A DNA stretch of 33,742 nt from CAZVXI01 sp964631295 (GCA_964631295.1 CAZVXI010000018.1:1-33742), one strand, 5' to 3'; shown: positions 1 through 9,395, numbered from the stretch's first letter. Notes: a model not told the origin generated them from the letters alone. Numbers and translations: made by a program.

Positions 1-2
1 AG

Positions 3-800
3 GGCGCGCGGGCGGCCGGGACGATCGTGGCGCGGCAGGCCGGGGTCGCGGCAGGGCTGGCGGTGTGCGAGGCGATCATCGAGGTGGCGGGCGTTGATGT
101 GCAGGTGGCGCAGCGCGCTGCTGATGGTGACCGCGTGCAGGCCGGTGATGTGCTGGCGGAACTGGCCGGCGAACTGCGCGGCATGCTCATGATCGAGCGG
201 ACGCTGCTGAATGTTGTCGGGCGGTTGTCGGGCATTGCGACGCAGACTCGGGCGTACGTGGATGCTGTGGCCGGGGCCGGGCCGGGGGGGAAGAGCCCTG
301 CGATCTGCGACACGCGCAAGACGACGCCCGGCATGCGGATGCTGGAGAAGTACGCGGTGCGCTGCGGCGGGGGGACGCTGCATCGCGTGGGGCTGTTCGA
401 TGCAGCGTTGTATAAGGACAATCACATCGCGGATCTTTCGCTGGGGGAGTTGCCGGGCGCGATTGCGCTGGCGGCGGCCAGGGCGAGGGCGATGGGGCGG
501 TTGCAGTTTGTCGAGGTGGAAGTCGACACGCTGGAACAGTTGGGAGCGCTGCTGACGCTGGATGCGGGCGTGGTGGACATCGTGCTGCTGGACAACATGC
601 CGGCTGATGTCATGCGCGAGGCGGTGGCGATGCGTGATGCAGAGCAGCGAGGGTTGTTGCTGGAAGCATCGGGCGGAATCACGCTCGAAACGGTGCGTGG
701 CGCAGCGGAGGCGGGGTTGGATCGTATTTCCGTGGGTGCGTTGACGCATTCGGTGCAGTGCCTGGACATCGGGCTGGACCTCCGGGCGGAGATGGCATGA
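3..800 (+). CDS. nadC: Quinolinate phosphoribosyltransferase (carboxylating), 5' partial
   Basis: NadC converts quinolinate and PRPP to nicotinate mononucleotide, CO2 and PPi in de novo NAD synthesis in the cytosol. The reading frame is open from base 3, and residues encoded before the GTG at 27 (GTIVARQAG) already match the family, so the true start lies outside the window and GTG 27 is internal. Family motifs are clear: IERTLLNVVGRLSGIAT, then CDTRKTTPGMRMLEKYAV, GGGTLHR and LYKDNHI (quinolinate/PRPP-binding residues), then VEVDTLEQ, IVLLDNM, LEASGGI and ISVGALTHS near the C-terminus. These are conserved in order along the type II PRTase barrel. The stop overlaps the birA start in an ATGA, so the two are probably translated together. 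Identification is secure; only the N-terminus is missing. Confidence 0.96.
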   Translation, partial: GARAAGTIVARQAGVAAGLAVCEAIIEVAGVDVQVAQRAADGDRVQAGDVLAELAGELRGMLMIERTLLNVVGRLSGIATQTRAYVDAVAGAGPGGKSPAICDTRKTTPGMRMLEKYAVRCGGGTLHRVGLFDAALYKDNHIADLSLGELPGAIALAAARARAMGRLQFVEVEVDTLEQLGALLTLDAGVVDIVLLDNMPADVMREAVAMRDAEQRGLLLEASGGITLETVRGAAEAGLDRISVGALTHSVQCLDIGLDLRAEMA

Positions 801-1606
801 TGCAGCATCAGCAGTCGGTGGAGACGACGGATGAACTGCGGCATTGGGCGGAAGCGCTCGAGCGGGCGATTGAGCCGCTGGGGTTGTTTGATCGCGTGAC
901 GGTGCTCGCGGAAACAGACTCGACACAGGATGCGGCGAAACGGATGTGTGCGCGGCCGGGGCAGATCGTCGTGGCGGGGCATCAGACGGCAGGGCGTGGC
1001 AGGCGTGGCAGGCGGTGGGAGGATAATGGCAGGCACGGGATGGCGATGACATGCGTGGTGGCAGCGGGGTTGCCCGAGCGGCTGGCGGTCTGGGCGGCGG
1101 TCGCGGTGGCGAGCGCGGTTGACCGGCTGGTGCCAGCGGAGGTGACGGTCCGGCCGGGAATCAAATGGCCCAACGATGTTGTTGCGGGTGGACGGAAGCT
1201 GGCGGGCATTCTTATTGAGCAGGATTCCGAGCGGGCGCTCGTCGGCGTTGGCGTGAACGTGGGTGCGGGGCGGCTGTCGGCGGATGTGGGGCGGGCGGCG
1301 ATCTCACTGGCGGAGATCGGCGTGGTGGTGGAGAGGCTTGATGTGATGCGGGCCATCCTGGAGGCGCTCGATACATGGGCGGGCCGGGCCGATCGTGAGA
1401 TTGCTGATGCGTTCGCCGAGTTTGATGCGATGACCGGCGAGGTCGTGTCGTTTGCGCGAGCCGGGGAAGTGGTCACCGGACGGGTAGTTGGGATCAACGC
1501 GATGCGTGGTTTGTCGGTTGAACGGGTGGGAGGGGAACGCATCTGGCTTGGCTCGAACGCGACAACGCGGCTGGATTGCACGGATTCGAGCGATGAAGTG
1601 GCATGA
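797..1606 (+). CDS. birA: Biotin-[acetyl-CoA-carboxylase] ligase, catalytic type without HTH
   Basis: BirA activates biotin as biotinyl-AMP and transfers it to the lysine of the biotin carboxyl carrier protein of acetyl-CoA carboxylase. The protein (269 aa) shows the N-terminal TDSTQD, the adenylate loop GRGRRGRRW (after AGHQTA), KWPNDV, KLAGILIE and VGVGVNVG, followed by a small C-terminal barrel domain. There is no N-terminal winged helix, unlike E. coli BirA, so it is predicted to be purely enzymatic and not a biotin repressor. I chose ATG 797 because it overlaps the nadC stop (ATGA) and has GGAGA at 788-792; an open frame extends upstream to 758 but only inside nadC. The nadC-birA pairing links two cofactor genes; the malonyl-ACP pathway genes it ultimately serves lie about 8 kb downstream. 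Confidence 0.95.
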   Translation: MMQHQQSVETTDELRHWAEALERAIEPLGLFDRVTVLAETDSTQDAAKRMCARPGQIVVAGHQTAGRGRRGRRWEDNGRHGMAMTCVVAAGLPERLAVWAAVAVASAVDRLVPAEVTVRPGIKWPNDVVAGGRKLAGILIEQDSERALVGVGVNVGAGRLSADVGRAAISLAEIGVVVERLDVMRAILEALDTWAGRADREIADAFAEFDAMTGEVVSFARAGEVVTGRVVGINAMRGLSVERVGGERIWLGSNATTRLDCTDSSDEVA

Positions 1607-1718
1607 GCGGGCGGGTTTTGTGTCCAGTTGGAGCGGGAGGCGTTTCGCAGCGACGCCAGTTCCGCTACGCTACGGCAGATATTGGGCTTTCAACGCATTC
1701 ATTATTTTGCATATAAAC

Positions 1719-2177
1719 ATGTCTGAGACGGATTTGCAGCATATTGAGTTCGAGTGGCGGGCGTTTCCTGCCCGCGAGCAGCCTGGCAGGGCGGCGCTCG
1801 GCGTCGGGCTGGTGTTGCTGCTTGCGGTGGCGGCCGGGGTGATGGGCCAATCTGCACACTGGGGTGGCGTTGCGATCATCATTCTGGTGGTTGCGCTCAA
1901 CCGGTTCTTCATGCCAAGCCGTTTTGTTGTCTCTGAAGAGGGTATTTGCGCGCAGTATCCATTTTCGCGGCGGTTCGTGCGATGGGCGGATGTCCGGCGG
2001 TTTGCGAGTGATGTGAACGGCGGATTCCTGTCGACCCGTTCGCGTGCATCGCTGCTGGATTCAATCCAGGGCGTGCACCTTCTGTTCGGCAATGTTCGGG
2101 ACGAGGCGATGCGCGCGATTCGCGGGCACCTTGACGCGTCGCTGCTGAGCGCATCACCGGAGGGCGCACGCGAATGA
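1719..2177 (+). CDS. Small membrane protein, PH-like domain
   Basis: A 152-aa protein of unknown function. After a short polar N-terminus it has two hydrophobic helices (about residues 25-43 and 48-65), then a soluble part beginning SRFVVSEEGI and containing FVRWADVRRF. This pattern (a strand pair plus a W-x-D-V element after two TM helices) resembles bacterial PH-domain membrane proteins (DUF304/YdbT-like); that is a pattern match, not proof. ATG 1719 is preceded by an unusually AT-rich stretch (about 1700-1718) with no Shine-Dalgarno sequence; a TACGCT -10-like element lies at 1666-1671. Its stop overlaps the start of the next gene (ATGA at 2174), making it the first gene of the 1719-9375 run. 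Confidence 0.75.
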   Translation: MSETDLQHIEFEWRAFPAREQPGRAALGVGLVLLLAVAAGVMGQSAHWGGVAIIILVVALNRFFMPSRFVVSEEGICAQYPFSRRFVRWADVRRFASDVNGGFLSTRSRASLLDSIQGVHLLFGNVRDEAMRAIRGHLDASLLSASPEGARE

Positions 2178-2584
2178 AACGCGGATGGTTCAAACATGCA
2201 TTTGCGATCGACAAGCCGGGGGCGGCAGAGCCGACACCCGAGCAGCAGGTTCCGGTTGACTGGATTGCCCGGCAGGTGACCATGCGGCACCTGGCGACGC
2301 CGAGCCTGATCGCTCTGGAAACGTGCCGCCCACTGAACTGGCTTGCGGCGCAGGGGCTGCACTTTGCGGAGCCTGCCGTGTTTGCAATGTCATCCGGGCA
2401 GTTCCACGAGCATTACAAAAACTTTGCCGAGTTCGCTGAGCAGCGCGGCTCGATCGAGTACATCGCCCGGCGGATAGAACAATTTGAAGAGCAGCACGAG
2501 GCACGCGAGAAGCAACGACGAAAATCGGGTGCAGCATCACAGACAGCCGCAACAAAGGATGGAGATGAGCAAGATCGATCTTGA
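2174..2584 (+). CDS. Conserved-looking small soluble protein, function unknown
   Basis: A 136-aa protein that I do not recognise. It has no signal peptide or TM helix. Residues about 30-110 form a plausible helical domain with motifs RPLNWLAAQ, HFAEPAVFAM and SIEYIARRIEQFEEQ, and the C-terminus is a charged tail rich in E, K, R and Q. It starts at an ATG overlapping the stop of the PH-like membrane protein and runs 20 nt into the GlmL-like gene, so it is locked into the same operon. Coupling to both neighbours, and third-position GC bias like theirs, argue that it is a real gene. A role as an accessory or adaptor of the downstream ATPase is only a guess from position. Confidence 0.75.
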   Translation: MKRGWFKHAFAIDKPGAAEPTPEQQVPVDWIARQVTMRHLATPSLIALETCRPLNWLAAQGLHFAEPAVFAMSSGQFHEHYKNFAEFAEQRGSIEYIARRIEQFEEQHEAREKQRRKSGAASQTAATKDGDEQDRS

Positions 2585-4388
2585 CAAGGTCAATGTCATC
2601 CTCGCGACGGATTGTGGATCGACAACGACCAAAGCGATCCTGATCCAGAAGGTGGATGGTGTCTACCGTCAGACGCATCGCGGTGAAGCGCCGACAACGG
2701 TCGAGGAACCGTTTGCGGATGTCACCATCGGTGTTGTCAACTCCGTCACAGAAGTGCAGGAACTTGCTGGACGTCGCCTTGTGAACGATGAAGGCAAGAT
2801 CATTCATCCCGCAACGGATGATGAGGGATGCGACATCTACATCTCCACTTCTTCAGCCGGTGGCGGCTTGCAGATGATGGTCGCAGGAGTGATCGCGGAG
2901 ATGACCGCAGCGAGCGCGAAGCGCGCGGCGCTTGGTGCGGGCGCCATCGTCATGGATGTCATCGCCGCAAACGATCGGCGTCGGCCGCACGAGCAGATCG
3001 AGCGCATTCGCGCGCTGCGGCCGGACATGATCCTGCTCTCCGGTGGGACAGATGGTGGCAATACCGCCAAGGTTGTGGAGATTGCTGAACTGATCGCGCC
3101 TGCCAAGCCACAACCGAGGTTCGGCAAGGAATACGTCATGCCACTGATCTATGCGGGCAACAAAGATGCGCGCGAAGAGGTGCAGAGGACGTTCGATGAG
3201 TCGATCGATCTGCAGATCGTTGAGAATCTCCGGCCGAAGCTTGAGAATGAGAACCTCGGCCCGGCACGTGACGCGATACACGATATGTTCCTCGAGCACG
3301 TGATGGCGCACGCACCCGGCTATGACAAACTGATGAGCTGGACGGATGCGCCGATCATGCCGACACCCGGTGCGGTTGGGAACATCCTCCAGCGAATCGC
3401 CGAGGATCAGAATATCAACGTGGTTGGTGTCGACATCGGCGGTGCGACGACTGATGTCTTCAGCGTGTTCGACAAGACATTCAACCGGACGGTGTCGGCC
3501 AACCTGGGAATGAGTTACTCGATTTCGAATGTGTGCGCGGAAGCGGGGATGCATAATGTGCTGCGCTGGGTGCACTTCGATATGGATGAACGTGAACTGC
3601 GGAACCGCGTGAAGAACAAGATGATCCGCCCGACGACAATTCCGCAGACGCGGGAGGCGCTGGTGTTCGAGCAGGCAGTGGCGCGCGAGGCGCTGCGTCT
3701 TGCGTACCTGCAGCACAAGGAGTTTGCAACAACCTTGAAGGGTGTGCAGCAGCAGCGCACCGTCGGCGACACGTTCACGCAGACGGCGGGCGGCGAGACA
3801 ATCGTCGACAACATGAAGCTGAATCTGCTGGTTGCATCCGGCGGTGTTCTCTCGCATGCGCCGCGCTATCACCAGACGGCAATGCTGCTTGTCGATGCAT
3901 TCGAGCCGGAGGGTTTTACGCGGCTGGCGAAGGACAGCATCTTCATGATGCCGCACCTGGGCGTGTTGGCCGAAGTACACGCGCAGGCCGCAGTTGAGGT
4001 TTTTGAACGAGACTGCCTGGTGTATCTCGGCACGTGTGTCGCTGCGAAGGGTGAAGGGAAGGCCGGCAGGCCTTGCTTCTCGTACACGATCAGCGGGGAT
4101 AGTCTCAATGAGTCCGGCGAGATGATGTATGGCGATCTCACGATGCTGCCGCTCGGTCCGGGCGAGACGGTGGAGGTGAGTATTGAGCCGGCGCGCGGAT
4201 TCGACTTTGGTGCTGGTCCGGGCAAGCCGGTGAAGAAGCAAGCACGCGGCGGGCACGTGGGGCTGGTACTCGATGCGCGCGGTCGGCCACTGCGTCTGCC
4301 GGAAGATCGCAGTGAGTCGCAGAAGACGATCGCGCGGTGGGTCGGGGCAGTTGATCTCTATCCGGAGGAGCAACTCGCGGCGGTCTGA
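2565..4388 (+). CDS. GlmL/MutL-family ATPase (glutamate mutase L-like), orphan
   Basis: A 607-aa actin-like-fold (ASKHA) ATPase of the GlmL/MutL family, whose founding member sits beside the B12-dependent glutamate mutase genes. Visible motifs are the phosphate-1 loop TDCGSTTTK (residues 15-23), LRPDMILLSGGTDGG, and the phosphate-2 loop VGVDIGGATTDVF (about 288-300) followed by SANLGMSYSISN; the adenosine region is near NLLVASGGVLSHA. It is longer than typical GlmL (about 460 aa) because of a C-terminal part with GEMMYGDLTMLPLGPGE. I chose ATG 2565 because AAAGG (2554-2558) is spaced 6 nt from it; ATG 2559 is too close. No mutase S or E subunit gene is in the window; the partners are a carrier-like protein and several membrane proteins. 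The family assignment is firm, the function open. Confidence 0.88.
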   Translation: MSKIDLDKVNVILATDCGSTTTKAILIQKVDGVYRQTHRGEAPTTVEEPFADVTIGVVNSVTEVQELAGRRLVNDEGKIIHPATDDEGCDIYISTSSAGGGLQMMVAGVIAEMTAASAKRAALGAGAIVMDVIAANDRRRPHEQIERIRALRPDMILLSGGTDGGNTAKVVEIAELIAPAKPQPRFGKEYVMPLIYAGNKDAREEVQRTFDESIDLQIVENLRPKLENENLGPARDAIHDMFLEHVMAHAPGYDKLMSWTDAPIMPTPGAVGNILQRIAEDQNINVVGVDIGGATTDVFSVFDKTFNRTVSANLGMSYSISNVCAEAGMHNVLRWVHFDMDERELRNRVKNKMIRPTTIPQTREALVFEQAVAREALRLAYLQHKEFATTLKGVQQQRTVGDTFTQTAGGETIVDNMKLNLLVASGGVLSHAPRYHQTAMLLVDAFEPEGFTRLAKDSIFMMPHLGVLAEVHAQAAVEVFERDCLVYLGTCVAAKGEGKAGRPCFSYTISGDSLNESGEMMYGDLTMLPLGPGETVEVSIEPARGFDFGAGPGKPVKKQARGGHVGLVLDARGRPLRLPEDRSESQKTIARWVGAVDLYPEEQLAAV

Positions 4389-4405
4389 GCGACGCGTGGA
4401 GAACC

Positions 4406-5530
4406 ATGGGACAGGCATATACACCAGGATTGAAAGTCACGAATCACACGACGCACCGCGTGCGACGTGTGCTGCCGATTGAGGGCGAAGTACTTGTGAA
4501 GGTCGGCGATGCGGTAGGCCCGGGAGACGTTGTGGCGGAAACCCACATGCCCGGCGACATCACGCCTCTGAACATGGCCAACCTGCTCTCGATGCCGGCC
4601 GGCGACGTGAAGGAATGCATGCTCAAGCATGAGGGTGAGCGCGTGAAAGCCGGGGAAGATCTCGCGCAGACCAAGGGCATGTTCGGCATGTTCAAGAAGA
4701 CCTACACGAGCAAGACGGAAGGCACGATCGAGACGATTTCCGATGTGACTGGACAGGTGATCATTCGCGGTAAGCCCATACCCGTTCAGGTGCGTGCGTA
4801 CATGGCTGGCAAAGTGGCCGAGGTTATCGAGAAAGAAGGCTGCATTATCGAGAATGAGGTTGCCTTCATTCAGGGGATCTTCGGTGTCGGCGGGGAAACG
4901 TCCGGCCCGATTCGCCTTGCGTGTAAATCGCATGAACAGGAACTGACAGCCGACCTGATTACGCCGGAAATGAAGGATGCAATCGTCGTTGGTGGAGCTC
5001 GCGCGACTGATGCAGCGATCAAGAAAGCGCGCGATGTGGGTGCAGCCGCCGTTGTGTCCGGGGGTCTGGATGATCAGGATCTCAAGGAGTTTCTCGGCTA
5101 CGACCTCGGCGTGGCGATCACCGGTTCTGAGAACGTAGGCCTCACCGTTGTGATTACCGAGGGTTTTGGAGATATCTCCATGGCGAGGCGGACATTCTCG
5201 CTGCTCGAGCATCATGAGGGGCACGAGGCATCCGTGAACGGCGCGACACAGATTCGCGCAGGCGTGATGCGGCCGGAAATCATTGTGCCGCTGACGAGTG
5301 AGGGGTCTGCATCGTCCGAAGGCGAGGGCGAAGTCGGGCTGCTCAGTGTCGGTCGAAGCGTTCGCATTATTCGCGACCCGTACTTCGGTTTGATCGGCGA
5401 AGTGAGTGGCCTGCCCGCTGAACCGGCGGTGCTCGGCAGTGGATCAAAAGCGCGCGTACTTGAAGTGAAGCTCGATTCCGGCGAGAGTGTCACCATTCCA
5501 CGCGCAAATGTGGAGCTGATTGAGGCCTGA
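4406..5530 (+). CDS. Barrel-sandwich-hybrid + KOW-like protein, function unknown
   Basis: A 374-aa cytosolic protein (no signal peptide or TM). The N-terminal part has two hybrid-motif-like segments, IEGEVLVKVGDAVGPGDVV (about residues 24-42) and HEGERVKAGEDLAQ followed by the run to EGTIETISDVTGQVIIRG. These resemble lipoyl/RnfC/RNA polymerase beta' sandwich hybrids, but the MKM biotinylation or DKA lipoylation lysine is not evident. A middle domain contains VVGGARATDAAIKKA, VVSGGLDDQDLKEFLGYD, VAITGSENVGLTVVITEGFG and ATQIRAGVMRPEI. The C-terminus (about 310-374) has VRIIRDPYFGLIGEV and ends VTIPRANVELIEA, like a KOW/SH3 barrel. It begins 18 nt after the GlmL-like gene with GGAG at 398-401 of the 4000s block (4398-4401). 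I cannot name a function; its tight link to a GlmL ATPase suggests it is that ATPase's soluble partner. Confidence 0.82.
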   Translation: MGQAYTPGLKVTNHTTHRVRRVLPIEGEVLVKVGDAVGPGDVVAETHMPGDITPLNMANLLSMPAGDVKECMLKHEGERVKAGEDLAQTKGMFGMFKKTYTSKTEGTIETISDVTGQVIIRGKPIPVQVRAYMAGKVAEVIEKEGCIIENEVAFIQGIFGVGGETSGPIRLACKSHEQELTADLITPEMKDAIVVGGARATDAAIKKARDVGAAAVVSGGLDDQDLKEFLGYDLGVAITGSENVGLTVVITEGFGDISMARRTFSLLEHHEGHEASVNGATQIRAGVMRPEIIVPLTSEGSASSEGEGEVGLLSVGRSVRIIRDPYFGLIGEVSGLPAEPAVLGSGSKARVLEVKLDSGESVTIPRANVELIEA

Positions 5531-5546
5531 GCCAGAAAGGCACTGT

Positions 5547-6740
5547 ATGACCAGAGCCAGAAGATTCATCATTGGGATTGTCGCGCTGGTTGGCGTTTCG
5601 GGCGTCGCTGCGATGGCTGCAGCGCAATCCCAGGACGCTCCCGCGCCACCCAGCAATGTGCAGGCGGTTGACTTTGACTGGGACAATGGCAAGCAGCTGA
5701 TTCTGACATGGGATCTTTCGCCGGACGATCCGGGCAACGTTGATTTCTACGAGATCACCAAGTCCACGGAACTTGATGGCGAATATGCACTTGTTGAGTT
5801 GGTGGAAGCTGGAACATCCAGATACGTCGCGCGTGAACTGCAACCGAATACGGCATACTTCTTTCGAGTCGTTGCGATGAGTGGTGCGTCGAGCTCTGTG
5901 CCGGCTCAGCTCACAACACCCAGCGTGCCACTCATGCAGCCGTTCGACCTGACCCGGGGCTGGCTGCTCGTCATCGTGACGGTGTTCTGTGGAGCTGTGA
6001 TTTTCTGGATCGCGCACGCACGTGGCGGCAAGCCAATCAAGGTCCGCAAGATTGGCGGCCTGGAAGCAGTCGATGAAGCGGTCGGCCGGGCGACGGAGAT
6101 GGGCCGTCCGTGTCTCTTTGTCCCCGGCATTCAGGACATCAACGAGATTCAGACGATCGCCGGCCTGACGGTTCTCTCGCATGTCTCGAAGATTGCCGCC
6201 GAGTTTGATGCCAAGGTTGAGGTGCCGACAGCGCGTTCACTGGTGATGACGGCAGCACGCGAAACGGTTCAAGCAGCATTTCTCGAAGCGGGTCGTCCGG
6301 ATGCGTATAACAACGACCTCATCTATTATGTCACGGATGAGCAGTTCGGCTACGTGGCTTACTTGCAGGGAATGATGGTTCGCGAGAAGCCGGCGGCGTG
6401 CTTCTACATGGGTGTGTTCTACGCTGAGTCTCTGATCCTCGCGGAGACAGGCAACTCGATTGGTGCGATTCAGATTGCCGGGACCGCGATGCCGGCGCAG
6501 TTGCCATTCTTTGTTGCTGCGTGCGACTACACGCTGATCGGCGAGGAGTTCTTCGCTGCGTCAGCCTACTTGTCTGGTTCGCCTGAGCAGCTTGGCTCGC
6601 TGAAGGGTCAGGATGTCGGCAAGATCATCGTTGCAGTCGTGCTGGTTGTTGGTGTTGCCATCGCAACGCTGGCGTCGATGTCCGGATCGCCGTTTTTCCA
6701 GGGCATGCTCGATTACCTCAAGAACACGGTTTTGACCTAA
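5547..6740 (+). CDS. FnIII-domain, membrane-anchored DUF6754-like protein
   Basis: A 397-aa envelope protein. It has an N-terminal Sec signal peptide (RARRF, a hydrophobic core, then AAAQSQ), one fibronectin type III domain (about residues 33-130, with AVDFDWDN, LTWDLSPDD and PNTAYFFRVVAMS), a TM helix (about 138-157), then a roughly 200-residue domain starting KVRKIGGLEAVDEAV with RPCLFVPGIQD, TAARETVQAAF, NDLIYYVTDEQFGYVA and FVAACDYTLIGEEFFAASAYLS, and a C-terminal TM helix (about 358-378). From memory the large domain matches the uncharacterised DUF6754 family. Predicted topology: FnIII outside, DUF6754 cytosolic between two membrane anchors. ATG 5547 is chosen because AGAAAGG (5534-5540) is spaced 6 nt from it. 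It lies 16 nt after the barrel-sandwich gene. Confidence 0.85.
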   Translation: MTRARRFIIGIVALVGVSGVAAMAAAQSQDAPAPPSNVQAVDFDWDNGKQLILTWDLSPDDPGNVDFYEITKSTELDGEYALVELVEAGTSRYVARELQPNTAYFFRVVAMSGASSSVPAQLTTPSVPLMQPFDLTRGWLLVIVTVFCGAVIFWIAHARGGKPIKVRKIGGLEAVDEAVGRATEMGRPCLFVPGIQDINEIQTIAGLTVLSHVSKIAAEFDAKVEVPTARSLVMTAARETVQAAFLEAGRPDAYNNDLIYYVTDEQFGYVAYLQGMMVREKPAACFYMGVFYAESLILAETGNSIGAIQIAGTAMPAQLPFFVAACDYTLIGEEFFAASAYLSGSPEQLGSLKGQDVGKIIVAVVLVVGVAIATLASMSGSPFFQGMLDYLKNTVLT

Positions 6741-6754
6741 AGGAGAGACGGTTC

Positions 6755-7459
<705 letters not shown>

Positions 7460-7462
7460 GCC

Positions 7463-8335
7463 ATGTACGAGTTCTTCAGAGACCTTGATCGGCGGTGGAT
7501 CTTCCTGCTGATGTTCCTCTCTGTCGCCATACCGATCTATGTGATCGGCAAGACGAAGAAAACATTCCCTGAGACAGCGCTGCCCCTTGCGCAGGCGGTG
7601 TTCGACAAGATCGAAGCACTCGAAGAAGGTGACAAAGTCATGCTTGCGTATGACTTTGATCCCGGCAGTGAGGGTGAACTCGGGCCGATGGCGACGACGT
7701 TCATGTATCACTGCGCGAAGAAGAAACTCAAGATGTACTTCATCTCGCTCTGGCCGCTCGGACGGCAGATGATCGATGATCGCATCAAGTCAGTCATCGA
7801 AGCAGATTTTGAACTCACCTACGGCGAAGATTACGTGAACCTCGGTTTCAAGTCGGGCAATGAGGGCGTCATCAAGGTCATCGTGACCAATCTGCCCAAG
7901 CAGGTGACGACTGATTCGAGGGGGACAGCCATTGAAGACATTCCGATGATGGAAGACGTCGACAGTGTCCAGACGATGGACCTCGTCGTGAATGTTTCTG
8001 CCGGCTATCCGGGCACGAAGGAATGGGTGCAGTACGCAGTGACGGCGTATCCGCAGGACATCGAACTTGTTGCTGGGTGTACGGGCGTTCAGGCGCCGCT
8101 GCTGTATCCATATATCCCGCAGCAGTTGCCGGGTTTGCTCGCAGCCATCAAGGGGGCTTCTGAGTACGAGAAACTCGTGATGGACAAGTACGGGGGTGAT
8201 GATGTGCCCGGGAAGTATCTGGAGGCGCAGCGCCGCATGGGGCCGCAGTTGGTGGCGCATGTGCTGATGGTTGTACTGATCATCGTCGGCAACATCATCT
8301 TCTTTGTCGGTCGCCGACGGGAGGGTGGATCGTGA
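7463..8335 (+). CDS. Membrane-anchored protein with large soluble domain, unknown function
   Basis: A 290-aa protein with one TM helix at each end (about residues 12-29 and 266-285) enclosing a roughly 220-residue soluble domain. The domain has a mixed alpha/beta look: KVMLAYDFDPGSEGE, KMYFISLWPLGRQM, VNLGFKSGNEGVIKVI, a linker with EDIPMMEDVD, then VVNVSAGYPGTKEWVQYAV and IELVAGCTGVQAPLLYPYIP. The hairpin-anchored layout parallels the DUF6754-like protein two genes upstream. It starts 3 nt after the previous stop, with GAGGAG 7-12 nt upstream, and ends in a GTGA overlap with the next gene, so translational coupling is likely. I do not recognise the family. Confidence 0.82.
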   Translation: MYEFFRDLDRRWIFLLMFLSVAIPIYVIGKTKKTFPETALPLAQAVFDKIEALEEGDKVMLAYDFDPGSEGELGPMATTFMYHCAKKKLKMYFISLWPLGRQMIDDRIKSVIEADFELTYGEDYVNLGFKSGNEGVIKVIVTNLPKQVTTDSRGTAIEDIPMMEDVDSVQTMDLVVNVSAGYPGTKEWVQYAVTAYPQDIELVAGCTGVQAPLLYPYIPQQLPGLLAAIKGASEYEKLVMDKYGGDDVPGKYLEAQRRMGPQLVAHVLMVVLIIVGNIIFFVGRRREGGS

Positions 8336-9375
8336 GCAAAGAGAATCGCATCTGGCTGATTGTGTTCCTGCTTGGCGCAACATTCCTCGGCGTGCGCATG
8401 CTCGTTGCCGGTGGCCTTGTTGGCACGGTGTATGTGCAGGAAGTTGAAGTCAATCCCGACGCGGAGAACTCCGATCACCGTTGGTCGAAGTACGATCCGG
8501 CGACTGCGCGGCAGTACAACATTGAGATGGCCAAAGATCCATCGCAAACTGAGTTTCGCATGAGTATGTCGCGGACACTTGGGTTGTGGGTCGCGGCGTT
8601 CTTCACGCTTGCAGTCATGTCATTCCTGTTCGGAGACAATCCATTTTACAAGGTTGCTGAATCCGTCTTTGTCGGCATATCAGCCGCGTATTGGATGGTG
8701 TCCGGCTTCTGGGACATGATCGTGCCCAACCTGCTGGGGAAGTTGTCGCCTGGCCTTGTGCGCAGTTGGGCGTTGCCCGGCCTTGGTGAGAACGAGCCGA
8801 CCGAGTGGGTCTACATCGTTCCACTGCTGCTTGGCGTGATGCTGTTGTGGAGGCTCTCACCCAAGGGCGGGTGGATCAGCCGATGGCCGATGGCGTTCAT
8901 CATCGGCGTGTTTTGCGGGTTCCGGCTCGTGAGCTTCATCCACGCTGACTTCCTCGCGCAGATTCGCAACTCCATCGTCTCGCTGTGGGTGAAGGTGCCA
9001 CAGTATGCGGCGGATGGCACGGCGATGCTCGACCCGGCCGGCAACCCGATGATGGAACTCGACTTCTGGGCCTCGTTCCGCAACTTGATCCTGGTGATCG
9101 GGATTCTCGCGTGCATCGTGTACTTCTTCTTCTCATTCGAGCATAAGGGTGTCGTCGGCGGGACGGCCCGGCTGGGTATCTGGTTCCTGATGATCACCTT
9201 CGGTGCCGCCTTCGGATATACGGTGATGGGCCGAATCGCACTGCTGGCGATTCGCATTGAGTTCCTGTTTGATGACTGGCTGTGGCTGATCGACCCGACC
9301 GGGAAGCGGCTTGCGGCCGATGCGGTCGCGATGATCTGGAACGGAGGCATCCCCCTGCCCATGATCCTGATGTGA
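8332..9375 (+). CDS. Polytopic membrane protein, function unknown
   Basis: A 347-aa membrane protein with about eight hydrophobic segments: one near the N-terminus (residues 8-28), then around 84-104, 110-130, 160-178, 190-210, 252-272, 284-304 and a final segment before the hydrophobic C-terminus. A polar loop of about 50 residues with several charged residues (VNPDAENSDHRWSKYDPA) follows the first helix. The GTG start overlaps the previous stop (GTGA at 8332), with GGAGGG upstream. It is the last gene of the 1719-9375 run; a strong promoter for the next transcription unit lies only 20 nt past its stop. No known transporter signature is visible. Confidence 0.82.
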   Translation: MSKENRIWLIVFLLGATFLGVRMLVAGGLVGTVYVQEVEVNPDAENSDHRWSKYDPATARQYNIEMAKDPSQTEFRMSMSRTLGLWVAAFFTLAVMSFLFGDNPFYKVAESVFVGISAAYWMVSGFWDMIVPNLLGKLSPGLVRSWALPGLGENEPTEWVYIVPLLLGVMLLWRLSPKGGWISRWPMAFIIGVFCGFRLVSFIHADFLAQIRNSIVSLWVKVPQYAADGTAMLDPAGNPMMELDFWASFRNLILVIGILACIVYFFFSFEHKGVVGGTARLGIWFLMITFGAAFGYTVMGRIALLAIRIEFLFDDWLWLIDPTGKRLAADAVAMIWNGGIPLPMILM

Positions 9376-9395
9376 GCCGATGGCCGGGGGGTTCG

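Noticed and set aside
2565..4388. DNA mismatch-repair MutL
   Set aside because: The name MutL is shared, but the motifs (TDCGSTTTK, DIGGATTDVF) are those of the ASKHA-fold glutamate mutase L family, not a GHKL mismatch-repair ATPase.
2853..4424. Long minus-strand open frame (over 500 codons) opposite the GlmL-like gene
   Set aside because: It is a shadow of the strongly biased codon use of the real gene; the translation is His/Arg-rich with no domain and the plus strand has clear ATPase motifs.
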